The notes below the pieces were generated by a model, which was not told where the DNA came from, ran no database searches, and saw only the letters and a program-made list of their open reading frames with translations. From Nodosilinea nodulosa PCC 7104 (GTDB lineage: Bacteria > Cyanobacteriota > Cyanobacteriia > Phormidesmidales > Phormidesmidaceae), in contig NZ_JH976537.1 of the NCBI RefSeq assembly GCF_000309385.1, positions 3,218,540-3,282,539 of the forward strand: DNA of 64,000 bases, written 5' to 3'. Shown piece after piece: positions 16,511 through 25,083 of the stretch; within the stretch, counting starts at the first letter, position 1; each line of letters begins with the position of its first letter. The translations under genes were made by a program, and so were the position numbers.

Positions 16511-17476
16511 ATGGACACAACATCAGATAAGGCAGCATTTTTCATTTGTCATGCATCGGAAGACAAAGAATCCTTTGTTCGCCCTTTGGCAAAATATCTA
16601 CTCAAAAGTGGTGCATCTATTTTTTATGACGAATACAGCATTAAATTGGGAGACAGTCTAACTCAGAAAATAAACGAAGGATTACAAAGCGCAGATTTTG
16701 CAATAATAGTATTAAGTGAAGCATTTTTTCAGAAAAATTGGACACAAGCAGAGCTACAGTCAATATTTAATCTCCATGTGTCATCTAGCTTGCGCCTCAT
16801 CATTATTTACCACGGAATCACAAATGACGACGTAAGAAATATATATCCGCTTCTAGCTGATATATATTCTGCAAATAGCGATAAAGGCATTGAGGAAGTT
16901 GTCAGAAAAATTTTTGAGGACACGAGTTTTAAAAGTGATCTGCAATATATAAGATCAGATACTCCTGCACTAGATGAGGACATCGCAACTGGAGGTCTTC
17001 ATGTCGCGATAAGATTTGAGCTTGGCTATCTGTATGAGAAAAGTATAGACAAGTATATATTTGACATAGGGCGAGAGGATTCTTTTGATAACAGACTTTC
17101 CGTTTTTGTGCAGAATAATAGAGACATCGTTGTTCGCCTATCATCAAATAACGGAGTAGCTGTTTCTCTGTCTGCAAGAGTAAGAGATTTTATCGAAGGT
17201 CCTAAGATTTTATGCTGCGTTGTCTCGCCCACTGAATCGAGTATCTCTTTATTCGTCAATGAGGAAATAGTGTCTGCAATTAGAGATTTACCAAAACCCT
17301 TAATGGCTTCACTTGAACCTAAGGGCGGAATGGTCATCTTTAATAGTTTGGATTTAATTAACCCATGTCCAGCCACTCTTTCATTTTACAGCTATGGTGC
17401 CGCAGTCAATGCAGCTGCATTATCTCGTAGAGTAAATGAGTATTGTGATTCAATCGCACGAGTGCTAGATGATTAA
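16511..17476 (+). CDS. TIR-domain protein with a beta-rich C-terminal domain
   Basis: Residues 7-135 form a TIR domain: AFFICHASEDKESFVRPLA, GASIFYDEYSIKLGDSL, DFAIIVLSEAFFQKNWTQAEL. Glu81, in the WxxxE pattern, is at the catalytic position of NAD-consuming bacterial TIRs. Residues about 160-300 alternate short hydrophobic strands (HVAIRFELGYLYEK, DIVVRLSSNNGVAVSLS, SSISLFVNEEIVSA) and look like a beta-sandwich, perhaps LamG/concanavalin-like. The gene is AT-rich, lacks HIP1 and lies alone, so it was probably acquired. A defence or cell-death role is inferred, since TIR proteins often act this way. GGAAG precedes the ATG. Confidence 0.85.
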   Translation: MDTTSDKAAFFICHASEDKESFVRPLAKYLLKSGASIFYDEYSIKLGDSLTQKINEGLQSADFAIIVLSEAFFQKNWTQAELQSIFNLHVSSSLRLIIIYHGITNDDVRNIYPLLADIYSANSDKGIEEVVRKIFEDTSFKSDLQYIRSDTPALDEDIATGGLHVAIRFELGYLYEKSIDKYIFDIGREDSFDNRLSVFVQNNRDIVVRLSSNNGVAVSLSARVRDFIEGPKILCCVVSPTESSISLFVNEEIVSAIRDLPKPLMASLEPKGGMVIFNSLDLINPCPATLSFYSYGAAVNAAALSRRVNEYCDSIARVLDD

Positions 17477-17608
17477 TGCTAATACCAAAGGCAGAGATAC
17501 CATTCAAAATTTGAGAATTACTCTAAGGATGTAATAATTTAAGATTTTTGCACAATAAGTCATTTGATTGGGCTAGCGTGACAGAGAATGTTATGATCCT
17601 ACCTCTTA

Positions 17609-17701
17609 ATATCAAGTCCGCTTAATCGACCACACTATAGACTCAGGGTGGGCAAGGGTTAGCGGCCTACAATTCTTAGGTTAATTGGCCGGACTTGATA
17701 T
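17609..17701. repeat. 93-bp inverted-repeat element (candidate MITE)
   Basis: Perfect 12-bp ends ATATCAAGTCCG and CGGACTTGATAT, with further imperfect pairing inward (TTAAT), bound 93 bases that hold no gene. It lies in the 573-base stretch after the TIR gene. The structure is typical of a short non-autonomous element, but no clear target duplication is visible. Confidence 0.55.
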
Positions 17702-17742
17702 AACAAGCCATCATTCTTAATTAACAAGCCATCATTCTTAAT
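17701..17742 (+). repeat. Perfect 21-bp tandem duplication
   Basis: Two identical copies of a 21-base unit (17701-17721 and 17722-17742, beginning TAACAAGCCATC) lie head to tail between the inverted-repeat element and a gene remnant. The unit is 7 codons long and keeps the frame of the following remnant open. Confidence 0.9.
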
Positions 17743-17743
17743 T

Positions 17744-17947
17744 CATGAGATTCAGGTTGAGAAAGTTGGCAACTGGAGTTTGTTTAAATTCAGTGACTCC
17801 CTCCAATTGCGAATGGAGGATCTTCCAGACAAGAAAAAAGCGGATCAACTCACGACTGATGAAATTGCCGAGCTAGAAGCGATTGGAGAGTTGGATCACA
17901 TTTTCACCCATATGAATGCCATGCTGGCTGCTCAAGATGCCAATTAG
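17744..17947 (+). pseudogene. 3' remnant of a small cyanobacterial gene
   Basis: The frame reads HEIQVEKVGNWSLFKFSDSL, then MEDLPDKKKADQLTTDEIAE and LEAIGELDHIFTHMNAMLAA to a TAG at 17945. The tail is a charged helical segment of the kind seen in short cyanobacterial proteins (KKADxLTxxExAELExIxELDxIFT). No ATG lies upstream before a stop at 17696; the first Met is at 17813, giving only 44 residues. I read it as a gene that lost its 5' part to the repeats upstream. Function unknown. Confidence 0.5.
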
Positions 17948-18049
17948 TCTTTAAAAAATCTGTTCAATAAAAACCTATATAATGTACGTATTTAATAACT
18001 AGCCGACATGCCTGTAAATCAACTCTAATTCTCATGAGGAACCATTGCC

Positions 18050-18388
18050 ATGTCCCTTGCAATCTTAGCGGAACCTGCCCCGCTCACTGTCAATTCTGAC
18101 GGCGTAGTTCTGATCGGCGGCACGCGCGTGACTTTAGATACCGTCGTTGCTGTATTTAACCGGGGATCTACAGCAGAAGAGATTGTCCATCGCTATCCTT
18201 CTCTAAAGCTTGGCGACGTATACGCGACTATTGCCTACTACCTCAACCATGAGCAAGAAGTAGAAACATACCTCAAGCAACGCCAGCAGCAAGCTGAAGA
18301 AATTCGCCAAATGAACCAGTCGCGGTTTGACCCGCAAGGTTTACGCGATCGCCTACTTGCTCGCAGGCTAGAACAGCAATCCCAATGA
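18050..18388 (+). CDS. DUF433 family antitoxin
   Basis: A 112-residue protein with the DUF433 helix-turn-helix region: VVLIGGTRVTLDTVVAVFNRG, then STAEEIVHRYPSLKLGDVYATIAYYLNHEQEV. DUF433 proteins act as antitoxins next to DUF5615 PIN-like toxins. The stop overlaps the next start (ATGA at 18385-18388). The C-terminal arginine-rich helix (RFDPQGLRDRLLARRLEQ) probably binds the toxin. TGAGGA lies upstream of the ATG. Confidence 0.9.
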   Translation: MSLAILAEPAPLTVNSDGVVLIGGTRVTLDTVVAVFNRGSTAEEIVHRYPSLKLGDVYATIAYYLNHEQEVETYLKQRQQQAEEIRQMNQSRFDPQGLRDRLLARRLEQQSQ

Positions 18389-18732
18389 AGTTGCTAGCCG
18401 ACGAGAACCTCGACAACACAATTGTCAGGGGATTGCTGCGCCGAGACCCCAGCATTGATATTCTTCGCGTACAAGATGTTGGCCTATCAGGTGTAGACGA
18501 CCCTCCTGTGCTGGCCTGGGCTGCGGATAACAATCGTATTTTGCTCACCCATGATGTAGCTACCATCACACGCTACGCCTATGAAAGAGTAGCGACTAAT
18601 CTCCCCATGCCAGGAGTTATTGAAATCCGTACAGATATTGCCATAGGCAAGGCTATTGACGATATTTGTCTGATTTTAGATTGCAGTACAGCAGAGGATT
18701 TAGATGGCCAAATCTACTACATTCCTCTTTGA
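18385..18732 (+). CDS. DUF5615 PIN-like toxin
   Basis: This 115-residue PIN-like domain has the acidic site residues KLLADENLDNTIV (Asp6, Glu7), VGLSGVDDPPVLAWAADNNRILLTHD (Asp, Glu-like positions and THD) typical of DUF5615. PIN proteins are metal-dependent RNases. Translationally coupled to the DUF433 gene, it completes a toxin-antitoxin module. The frame is intact. Confidence 0.9.
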   Translation: MKLLADENLDNTIVRGLLRRDPSIDILRVQDVGLSGVDDPPVLAWAADNNRILLTHDVATITRYAYERVATNLPMPGVIEIRTDIAIGKAIDDICLILDCSTAEDLDGQIYYIPL

Positions 18733-18836
18733 GCCTGATGACAAGAACGGGTCTAAGCAACCTACAAATACACGGAGACGGGGCGTGTGGGGCATAATCG
18801 GGGCATACCTCTTTGCTGGGCCTCGGCCCTTCGTGT

Positions 18837-19196
18837 ATGAAAAAAGCCAGTCCCGCCTCGGGGGAAACCCTCGAACGCCTGAAGCTAACGATTTACCTGG
18901 TTCCTATCTTTGGAGTGGTGCCAGCGGCCTACAGCCTGTGGCAAAAGCAGGGCAGCCGCCAAGAACTCGCCGTCAGTCGGCTGGTGGTGACTCTGGCCTT
19001 GAGCTGGGTGATTGCCTACGGGCTGCTCAGCGCTGGCAGCCATCTGGCACCGGGGCTGTCGCTGCGGCTGCTGATTACCAATACTCTGGTGACTACGGGG
19101 TATACCCTCACTAACCTGGTGCTCATGGTGCGTCTGTTACAGGGAAAATCGGTTAGTCTGCCCGGTTTTAGCCCGTTGAGCAAGCGTTTGCCCTGA
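18837..19196 (+). CDS. Small membrane protein of unknown function
   Basis: From ATG 18837 (119 residues) the protein has three hydrophobic stretches: about residues 17-34 (IYLVPIFGVVPAAYSLW), 46-66 (LVVTLALSWVIAYGLLSAG) and 73-95 (LLITNTLVTTGYTLTNLVLM). The N-terminus is charged and probably cytoplasmic, with a short basic tail. I have seen similar short three-helix proteins in cyanobacteria annotated as hypothetical. The neighbouring cell-wall genes downstream give only weak context. Confidence 0.72.
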   Translation: MKKASPASGETLERLKLTIYLVPIFGVVPAAYSLWQKQGSRQELAVSRLVVTLALSWVIAYGLLSAGSHLAPGLSLRLLITNTLVTTGYTLTNLVLMVRLLQGKSVSLPGFSPLSKRLP

Positions 19197-19418
19197 GGGG
19201 AGTATCTTGGCCTTACACAGCTGGAGCAGTTTGGACTGGCTCCAGAGCCAGCGCCCATCTACTCTGTTTATTAACGTGTTTTGTCAGCTCTGGTTTATAT
19301 TGCGTGGGTTAGCGGCTGAAATTGCTGCTAACATGCAGCTAAAAATTTTGCAGGTCTTTTGCCGATCGAGCCTGCCATCTTTGTAGCGTTCACTATCTAC
19401 TGCCCATCGAGGTTTCTG

Positions 19419-20822
19419 GTGTCCCAACGTAACCCCCAACATCTCAAAGCTCGTTCACCCCAGGGGCATCCTCAAAAAATGCCCGCTCAGCAGCGGCGGC
19501 GCATTCCTCGGGTGTTGGGTATTGGGATTGCCCTGGCCGCAGTGGCCGGAGTATCTGGAGTCGGTGGGGCGCTACTGGCGGTTTCACTGTCGGCGGCACC
19601 ACTCCAGCAGCAGCCGCTCAACGCTCAGGAGTCGGGGGCGTTCAACCAAGAAGCGCCGATTTCATCGACTGGCAACCTGCGTCTGCCGCGCCTGACGCGC
19701 CCGGTCAATATTCTTGTGTTGGGCGTAAAGGTTATTACGACAGATATCAACGATGTACCGCCAGAGCTGAAGGGACTTGGTTACCAGGCCCTCGTGAATT
19801 CCTTTGACGGCCTTTCCGATTCGATGCTGCTGCTGCGGTTTAACCCGCAGACTGAGCAACTGGTGGTGCTGTCGCTGCCCCGCGACACCCGCACCTACGT
19901 GCGCGGTCGGCTGACGAAGCTCAACGAAGCCAATCGCGATGGCGGTCCGGCCCTGGCGGCAGAATCTGTGAGCGATCTCCTGGGTGGGGTGGCGATCGAT
20001 CGCTACGTGCGCATCAATGTCCAGGGGGTTGAGAAGCTGATCGATGCCTTGGGCGGCGTGACGGTCAACGTGCCCCAAGATATGAAGTATCACGATGACA
20101 GCCAGCACCTCTACATCAACCTGAAGGCTGGCGAGCAAAAGCTGGATGGCAACAAGGCGCTCCAGTTTTTGCGCTTCCGCTACGATGCCCAGGGTGATAT
20201 TGGCCGCATTCAGCGGCAGCAAATGTTTATGCGCGCCCTGGCTGAGCAAACGCTCAACCCGGCCACCATTGCCCGACTGCCTAAGATTCTCTCGGTGATT
20301 CAGGCCAACGTCGATACCAATCTCTCTGTGGAAGAGCTGCTGGCCCTGGTGGGATACGGTGCCCAAATCAACCGCTCCAATGTGCAGATGTTAATGCTGC
20401 CGGGCACCTTCAGCCGTCCCCAGGATTTTGCGGCGAGCTACTGGCTGCCCACCTATAACGACATCGACACCATGGTCGATCAGTACTTTGGCTTTGGTAC
20501 CCAGAAGGTAGCCGCCACCAGCGACCCCAGTCGGGTGCGGGTTGCCATTCAAGACAGTACCAATAACCCGGTGGCGGTGCAGGCGCTGACCAAGGCGCTG
20601 CGCGACAGCGGCTACTCCAACGTGTTTGTCGATAAAACGCTGAATGAGCCGCTGCCGATTAGCCGCATCGTGGCCCAGCGGGGCGATGCGGCTACCGCCG
20701 AAATCGTGCACCGGTTTTTGGGCATTGGGGAAGTGCGGGTTGAAAGCACCGGGGCCTTGAGTTCTGACATCACCGTTCAGCTGGGCGAAGACTGGAACCA
20801 GGGCCTGGGCCAGTCGCTCTAG
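19419..20822 (+). CDS. LytR-CpsA-Psr (LCP) family envelope protein
   Basis: About 467 residues. One N-terminal membrane helix (near IGIALAAVAGVSGVGGALLA) anchors an extracytoplasmic LCP domain: NILVLGVKVI, SDSMLLLRFNP, VVLSLPRDTRTYV, NEANRDGGPALAAESVSDLLG, DRYVRINVQGV and LRFRYDAQGDIGRIQRQQMF. A LytR_C domain follows (RVRVAIQDSTNNPVAVQALT). LCP enzymes move glycopolymers from lipid carriers onto the cell wall. The arginine pocket (RDTR, RFR) is present. The GTG at 19419 has GAGG upstream; an ATG at 19479 is the alternative. An amidase gene follows. Confidence 0.9.
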   Translation: MSQRNPQHLKARSPQGHPQKMPAQQRRRIPRVLGIGIALAAVAGVSGVGGALLAVSLSAAPLQQQPLNAQESGAFNQEAPISSTGNLRLPRLTRPVNILVLGVKVITTDINDVPPELKGLGYQALVNSFDGLSDSMLLLRFNPQTEQLVVLSLPRDTRTYVRGRLTKLNEANRDGGPALAAESVSDLLGGVAIDRYVRINVQGVEKLIDALGGVTVNVPQDMKYHDDSQHLYINLKAGEQKLDGNKALQFLRFRYDAQGDIGRIQRQQMFMRALAEQTLNPATIARLPKILSVIQANVDTNLSVEELLALVGYGAQINRSNVQMLMLPGTFSRPQDFAASYWLPTYNDIDTMVDQYFGFGTQKVAATSDPSRVRVAIQDSTNNPVAVQALTKALRDSGYSNVFVDKTLNEPLPISRIVAQRGDAATAEIVHRFLGIGEVRVESTGALSSDITVQLGEDWNQGLGQSL

Positions 20823-20893
20823 CCGCTGCCGGGTTGGGAGAATGCCCCGGGGGGCGTAGACTGGCGGGGTAGCGATCGCATGGGAATACCGCT

Positions 20894-22672
20894 ATGGCGC
20901 AGTGGGTTTGGGGCGCAGCCGCGCTAGCAGGCTTGGGGACGTTGGGCATAAACACTGTAGCCCGAGCCGAGGCACCGCTCCAGGTGGTCTATCCGCCCGA
21001 TGGTCACCAAACTACGGCGGCGCAAATTTTCTTCATTGGTACGGGCGCGGCGGATCAGCCGGTGCTGCTCAATGGCGAACCCATTGAGGGGCGCAGCCCG
21101 TCGGGCAACTTTGCGCCGTCGCGCCCTCTCAAGCTTGGCCCTAACACCTTTACCCTCACCCAGGGCGATCAAACCCTGACGATTACCGTCAACCGCGTCG
21201 CCCCTGGGCCTTCTCTGCCTGACACCCTGGGCTTTGCAGAAGGATCTTTGGTCCCAGCCGTAGATATGACTCGCCAGCCGGGGGATTGGGTCTGCCTGGG
21301 GGCCGTCGCCCCGGCCAACGCCACGGTGACGGCCTCCCTGGCGGGGCAGACCTATAGCCTGCTGCCCCAGGGCGATCGCACCGACCTGCCCCCCAATTCC
21401 GCCGTCCTCACCGACCAGGCCGGCCCCATCGCTACTACTGGCCCCAGCCACTACGAAAGCTGCTTTATGGCCTCCGCCCCCGGCAACCTGGGCCAGCCCA
21501 CCTATCGCCTCACCCAGGGCGGTGCCACGGTGACGGCCCAGGCCCCCGGTGCGGTGAGCATTCTGGATCCCAGCGCGCCCAATGCGATCGCAGTGGTAGA
21601 GGTCACCGCCGCCGCCGGGGTAGCCCGCACCGGCCCCAGCACCGACTATTCACGCCTGACTCCCCTACCCCAGGGCACCCGCGCCAGGGTCACGGGTCGC
21701 GAGGGCGACTGGCTGCGCCTCGACTACGGCGGCTGGATTCGGGCCAGCGAAACCCAGGCGGTAGCGGGAGGCTCGCTGCCGCGATCGCTGATTCGCGGCG
21801 TCACCTCCCGCCAAATCCCCGGCTGGACAGAACTCTACTTTCCCCTCCAGGTGCCCGTGCCCGTCAGCGTTCAGCAAGATACCGACACCTTCACCCTGAC
21901 GCTGTACAACACCGTGCCCCAGACCGACACCATCTCCGTCACCGATGACGCGCTGATTGAGCGACTGGACTGGAACCCCGTGCTGCCCGACCAGGTGCAG
22001 TACCGCATCCACCTCAAAACTCACCAGCAGTGGGGCTACAAGCTGCGCTACGAAGGCACGACCCTGGTGCTATCGCTCCGCCATCCTCCCGCTGTACAGG
22101 CCTCTCGCCCCCTGGCTGGCACCACCATTTTGGTGGACCCCGGCCACGGCGGCGATGAACCCGGCGCTCGCGGCCCCAACGGCACCCCCGAAAAAGACGT
22201 GAATTTGCAAGTGTCTTTGCTGCTAAAAGCCGCCTTAGAAGCGCGAGGGGCGACTGTGATCATGACCCGCACCGACGACAGCACCCTCGGCGTCAACGAT
22301 CGCCCCGCCCAGATTAACCAGGTCGAACCCACCCTGGCCATTAGCATTCACCACAACGCCCTACCCGACAGCGGCGATGCCCAAAATACCGCTGGTATTG
22401 GCACCTTCTGGTTTAATACCCAATCCCACAGCCTGGCCCAGTTTCTCCACGACTACCTGGTAACCCAGCTCCATCGCCCCTCCTACGGCGTGTTCTGGAA
22501 CAACCTCGCCCTCACCCGCCCCCACGTCGCTCCCTCAGTACTCCTAGAGCTAGGCTTCATGACCAACCCTACTGAATTCGAGTGGGTCACGAATCCGCAA
22601 GAGCAGGCGAAATTAGCGGAAACCCTGGCGGAGGGGGTGGAACTGTGGGTGCAGCAGGCGGTGGGGGAGTAG
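20894..22672 (+). CDS. N-acetylmuramoyl-L-alanine amidase (Amidase_3) with SH3 domain
   Basis: A 592-residue exported hydrolase that cuts the peptide from N-acetylmuramic acid. It has an N-terminal signal-like segment ending near ARAEA, Ig-like beta domains, an SH3b domain (about 234-290, GVARTGPSTDYSRL to WLRLDYGGWI), an AMIN-like beta region, and Amidase_3 from about 405. Zinc ligands are visible: ILVDPGHGGDE (His), GTPEKDVN (Glu), SIHHNA (His) and the catalytic Glu in LLELGFMTNP. It follows the LCP gene by 71 bases, suggesting a wall-remodelling unit. Confidence 0.92.
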   Translation: MAQWVWGAAALAGLGTLGINTVARAEAPLQVVYPPDGHQTTAAQIFFIGTGAADQPVLLNGEPIEGRSPSGNFAPSRPLKLGPNTFTLTQGDQTLTITVNRVAPGPSLPDTLGFAEGSLVPAVDMTRQPGDWVCLGAVAPANATVTASLAGQTYSLLPQGDRTDLPPNSAVLTDQAGPIATTGPSHYESCFMASAPGNLGQPTYRLTQGGATVTAQAPGAVSILDPSAPNAIAVVEVTAAAGVARTGPSTDYSRLTPLPQGTRARVTGREGDWLRLDYGGWIRASETQAVAGGSLPRSLIRGVTSRQIPGWTELYFPLQVPVPVSVQQDTDTFTLTLYNTVPQTDTISVTDDALIERLDWNPVLPDQVQYRIHLKTHQQWGYKLRYEGTTLVLSLRHPPAVQASRPLAGTTILVDPGHGGDEPGARGPNGTPEKDVNLQVSLLLKAALEARGATVIMTRTDDSTLGVNDRPAQINQVEPTLAISIHHNALPDSGDAQNTAGIGTFWFNTQSHSLAQFLHDYLVTQLHRPSYGVFWNNLALTRPHVAPSVLLELGFMTNPTEFEWVTNPQEQAKLAETLAEGVELWVQQAVGE

Positions 22673-22790
22673 GGGAGTGGGGGAGTAGGGGCGTTGGGGC
22701 GTGGGGGAGCAGGGGAGATGGGGAGATGGGGAGCAGAGGAGATGGGGAGTAGGGGAGATGGGGGATAAGGGGGGTTAGGGGATGAGTGAG
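22673..22790 (+). repeat. G-rich short tandem repeat tract
   Basis: Heptamer-like units GGGGAGT, GGGGAGA and GGGGAGC repeat with variation directly after the amidase stop. Similar to the tract at 9697-9835. Such tracts are frequent between cyanobacterial genes, and their role is unknown. Confidence 0.7.
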
Positions 22791-22930
22791 AGTTGATGTG
22801 GTGGAAGGATCGAGAGAGCAGGGTTGAGTTTTGCGTATAGGCTGATTTGCAGAACAGGGGTTTAAACCGATGATCAGCTAATCCTTTCCGTGGGGTGAAG
22901 GGCGGCGGAACGCCTTTCTCGACGGGGGTC

Positions 22931-22952
22931 TGGGGCCAGCGAAATGGCCCCA
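22931..22952. repeat. Hairpin in the gap upstream of gltX
   Basis: Arms TGGGGCCA and TGGCCCCA enclose GCGAAA. It lies in the 501-base gap 22673-23173 between the amidase and gltX. Apart from the G-rich tract and this hairpin I see no gene. A TAGAAT box at about 23139 could be the gltX promoter -10. Confidence 0.5.
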
Positions 22953-23173
22953 GCAGCAGATCTGGCCTTTGACAGCGATTGTGCGCCGCTATCCACCCTG
23001 CTAAGAACGGCCTGTTCTACTAGTCGCAAGCAACTCTCCCCGCTGGGCAAACAGCCGTTTGCCGCCCCAAAGCCCAACCCCACCGCCACCGCTCGCGACT
23101 TCACGGCAAAAGAAACCCAATGCGATCGCCCCACCCTCTAGAATAAAAACTTGTCGAGAGTGCAGGAAACCCC

Positions 23174-24613
23174 ATGACCGTCCGCGTTCGCATTGCCCCC
23201 AGCCCCACCGGGAATCTGCACATTGGTACCGCCCGCACCGCCGTATTCAACTGGCTGTTCGCCCGCCACGAAGGGGGCCAGTTCATCCTCCGCATCGAAG
23301 ACACCGACGAAGAGCGCTCCAAGCCAGAATTCACCGAAAACATTCTCTCCGGCCTGCGCTGGCTCGGCATGGATTGGGACGAAGGCCCCTTCTTTCAGTC
23401 CCAGCGGCTCGACCTCTACCGCCAGGCCATCCAAACCCTGCTCGACAAAGGCCGCGCCTACCGCGCCTACGACACCCCCGCCGAACTCGACGCCATGCGC
23501 GAGGCCCAAAAGGCCAAAAACCAGGCCCCCCGCTACGACAACCGCCACCGCGATCTCACGCCCGATCAACAGGCCGATTTTGAAGCCGAAGGCCGCCCCG
23601 CTGTCATTCGCTTCAAAATCGACGACAGCCGCACCATCACCTGGAACGACCTGGTGCGCGGCCCTGTCACCTGGCAGGCCAGCGACCTGGGCGGCGACAT
23701 GGTTGTGGCGCGGGCCTCCTCAGCCAGCACGATTGGCCAACCTCTCTACAATCTGGCCGTAGTGGTCGACGACATCGACATGGCTATCACCCACGTCATT
23801 CGCGGCGAAGACCACATCGCCAACACCGCCAAGCAAATCTTGCTCTACGAGGCGCTGGGGGCTGCGGTGCCCGCCTTTGCCCACACGCCGCTGATTTTGA
23901 ACCAGACGGGCCAAAAGCTCTCGAAGCGCGACGGCGTCACCTCCATTTCCGACTTCCAAAACATGGGCTTTGTCGCCCCCGCCCTGGCCAACTACATGAC
24001 CCTGCTGGGCTGGTCGGCTCCCGACGCCGCCGAGCAGTTCACCCTCGACGAAGCGGCCCAGCAGTTCAGCTTCGATCGCGTCAACAAGGCCGGGGCCAAG
24101 TTCGACTGGGACAAGCTCGACTGGCTCAACAGCCAGTACCTCCACAGCATGGAGCCTGCCGCCCTGCTGAAACTGGCCCAACCCTACCTGAAGAACGCAG
24201 GATATGCCCTGACTGACGCTGACCACAGCTGGCTGCTGCCGCTGGTAGCGCTGCTCGGTCCCAGCCTCACCCGGCTTACGGATATCGTCGAGCAAAGCCG
24301 CTTTTTCTTTACCGAAACCGTTGACTTTACCGACGATGCCAAGGCCCAGGTGCAGCTCGATGGGGTAGCCGCCGTGCTGGAGGGGGTTTTGACCGAGCTG
24401 ACGGAGACATCCCCTGTCACCACCGACGATCTCAAAGCGCTGGTGAACAATGTCACCAAGGCCCAGGGCGTCAAGAAAGGGCTGGTGATGAAATCGATGC
24501 GGGCGGCGCTGATGGGTGCCCTCCAGGGACCAGACCTAATGGACTCGTGGCTAATTCTGCGTCAGCGCGGGTTTGATGTAGCGCGGCTAAAGGGGGCGCT
24601 GGCGCTGACCTGA
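23174..24613 (+). CDS. gltX: Glutamyl-tRNA synthetase
   Basis: A 479-residue class I synthetase that charges tRNA(Glu), needed for translation and for 5-aminolevulinate (haem and chlorophyll) synthesis. The HIGH-type motif lies in [17 protein letters not shown] near residue 7-23, and the KMSKS-type motif in [14 protein letters not shown] near residue 252. [16 protein letters not shown] sits between. The C-terminal anticodon-binding domain ends with [14 protein letters not shown]. Length and start are normal. Confidence 0.97.
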   Translation: MTVRVRIAPSPTGNLHIGTARTAVFNWLFARHEGGQFILRIEDTDEERSKPEFTENILSGLRWLGMDWDEGPFFQSQRLDLYRQAIQTLLDKGRAYRAYDTPAELDAMREAQKAKNQAPRYDNRHRDLTPDQQADFEAEGRPAVIRFKIDDSRTITWNDLVRGPVTWQASDLGGDMVVARASSASTIGQPLYNLAVVVDDIDMAITHVIRGEDHIANTAKQILLYEALGAAVPAFAHTPLILNQTGQKLSKRDGVTSISDFQNMGFVAPALANYMTLLGWSAPDAAEQFTLDEAAQQFSFDRVNKAGAKFDWDKLDWLNSQYLHSMEPAALLKLAQPYLKNAGYALTDADHSWLLPLVALLGPSLTRLTDIVEQSRFFFTETVDFTDDAKAQVQLDGVAAVLEGVLTELTETSPVTTDDLKALVNNVTKAQGVKKGLVMKSMRAALMGALQGPDLMDSWLILRQRGFDVARLKGALALT

Positions 24614-24850
24614 GCGCCCTCAACCAGCGCTGCCACCCAGCGCGATCGCGGCCAGCGCCTGGGCTCGGTGTCGCGCACGCCGTAGACAGAGCGGGTTCCG
24701 TCAGCCCCAGCCGCGCCCGCAGGGTGCCCTCATCCCCCCGGCACTTGGGGATCAAGGGGTGTGCTTTGACCATGCCCGCAGTTTCTGCGCGCCTCTAAAC
24801 CCGATAACCCGCTAAAGTAAGCAGTAGGGGAGAAGCTGTGCGCCCGTAGG

Positions 24851-24903
24851 CTAATGGCTCCAAAGCCGTTAATTTAGCCGTGGATTTGCCCAGTCCCACG
24901 GCT
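24851..24903 (+). promoter_or_regulatory. Two hairpins in the long ftsH leader region
   Basis: AATGGCT and AAGCCGTT (24853-24870) and AGCCGTGG with CCACGGCT (24876-24883, 24896-24903) can form successive hairpins in the 470-base gap between gltX and ftsH. They share the GCCGT core, so they may be alternative pairings. No gene is credible in the gap. A role in ftsH expression is an inference. Confidence 0.4.
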
Positions 24904-25031
24904 TACGTTACATTAAGTAAAGATTTATCTCATATTTTCTTTTCCCGACCTGCGGTTTCCCCCGGCCTAGTTCGGCAACGGCCCGTTCTCAGGCAAGGGC
25001 AAGCCCAGGCTCAGGTTCGTTCAACACCCCC

Positions 25032-25050
25032 TTAACGAAGCGTTCGTTAA
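25032..25050. promoter_or_regulatory. Operator-like inverted repeat upstream of ftsH
   Basis: TTAACGAA-GCG-TTCGTTAA is a perfect 8-bp-arm palindrome 34 bases before the ftsH start codon. The symmetry and position suggest a binding site for a dimeric regulator, or a leader hairpin. The cognate protein is not known. Confidence 0.5.
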
Positions 25051-25083
25051 CACTGTGCACGTTAGTCAATAGAGGCCATAGGT

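Noticed and set aside
24471..24773. 100-residue frame on the minus strand after gltX
   Set aside because: It overlaps gltX codons and has Ala/Pro-rich low-complexity composition with no family pattern. It looks like a shadow of a GC-rich region.
24836..24910. Clover-like stretch that could be a tRNA
   Set aside because: No TTCGA loop, no CCA and no acceptor stem. The pairing is explained by two hairpins.
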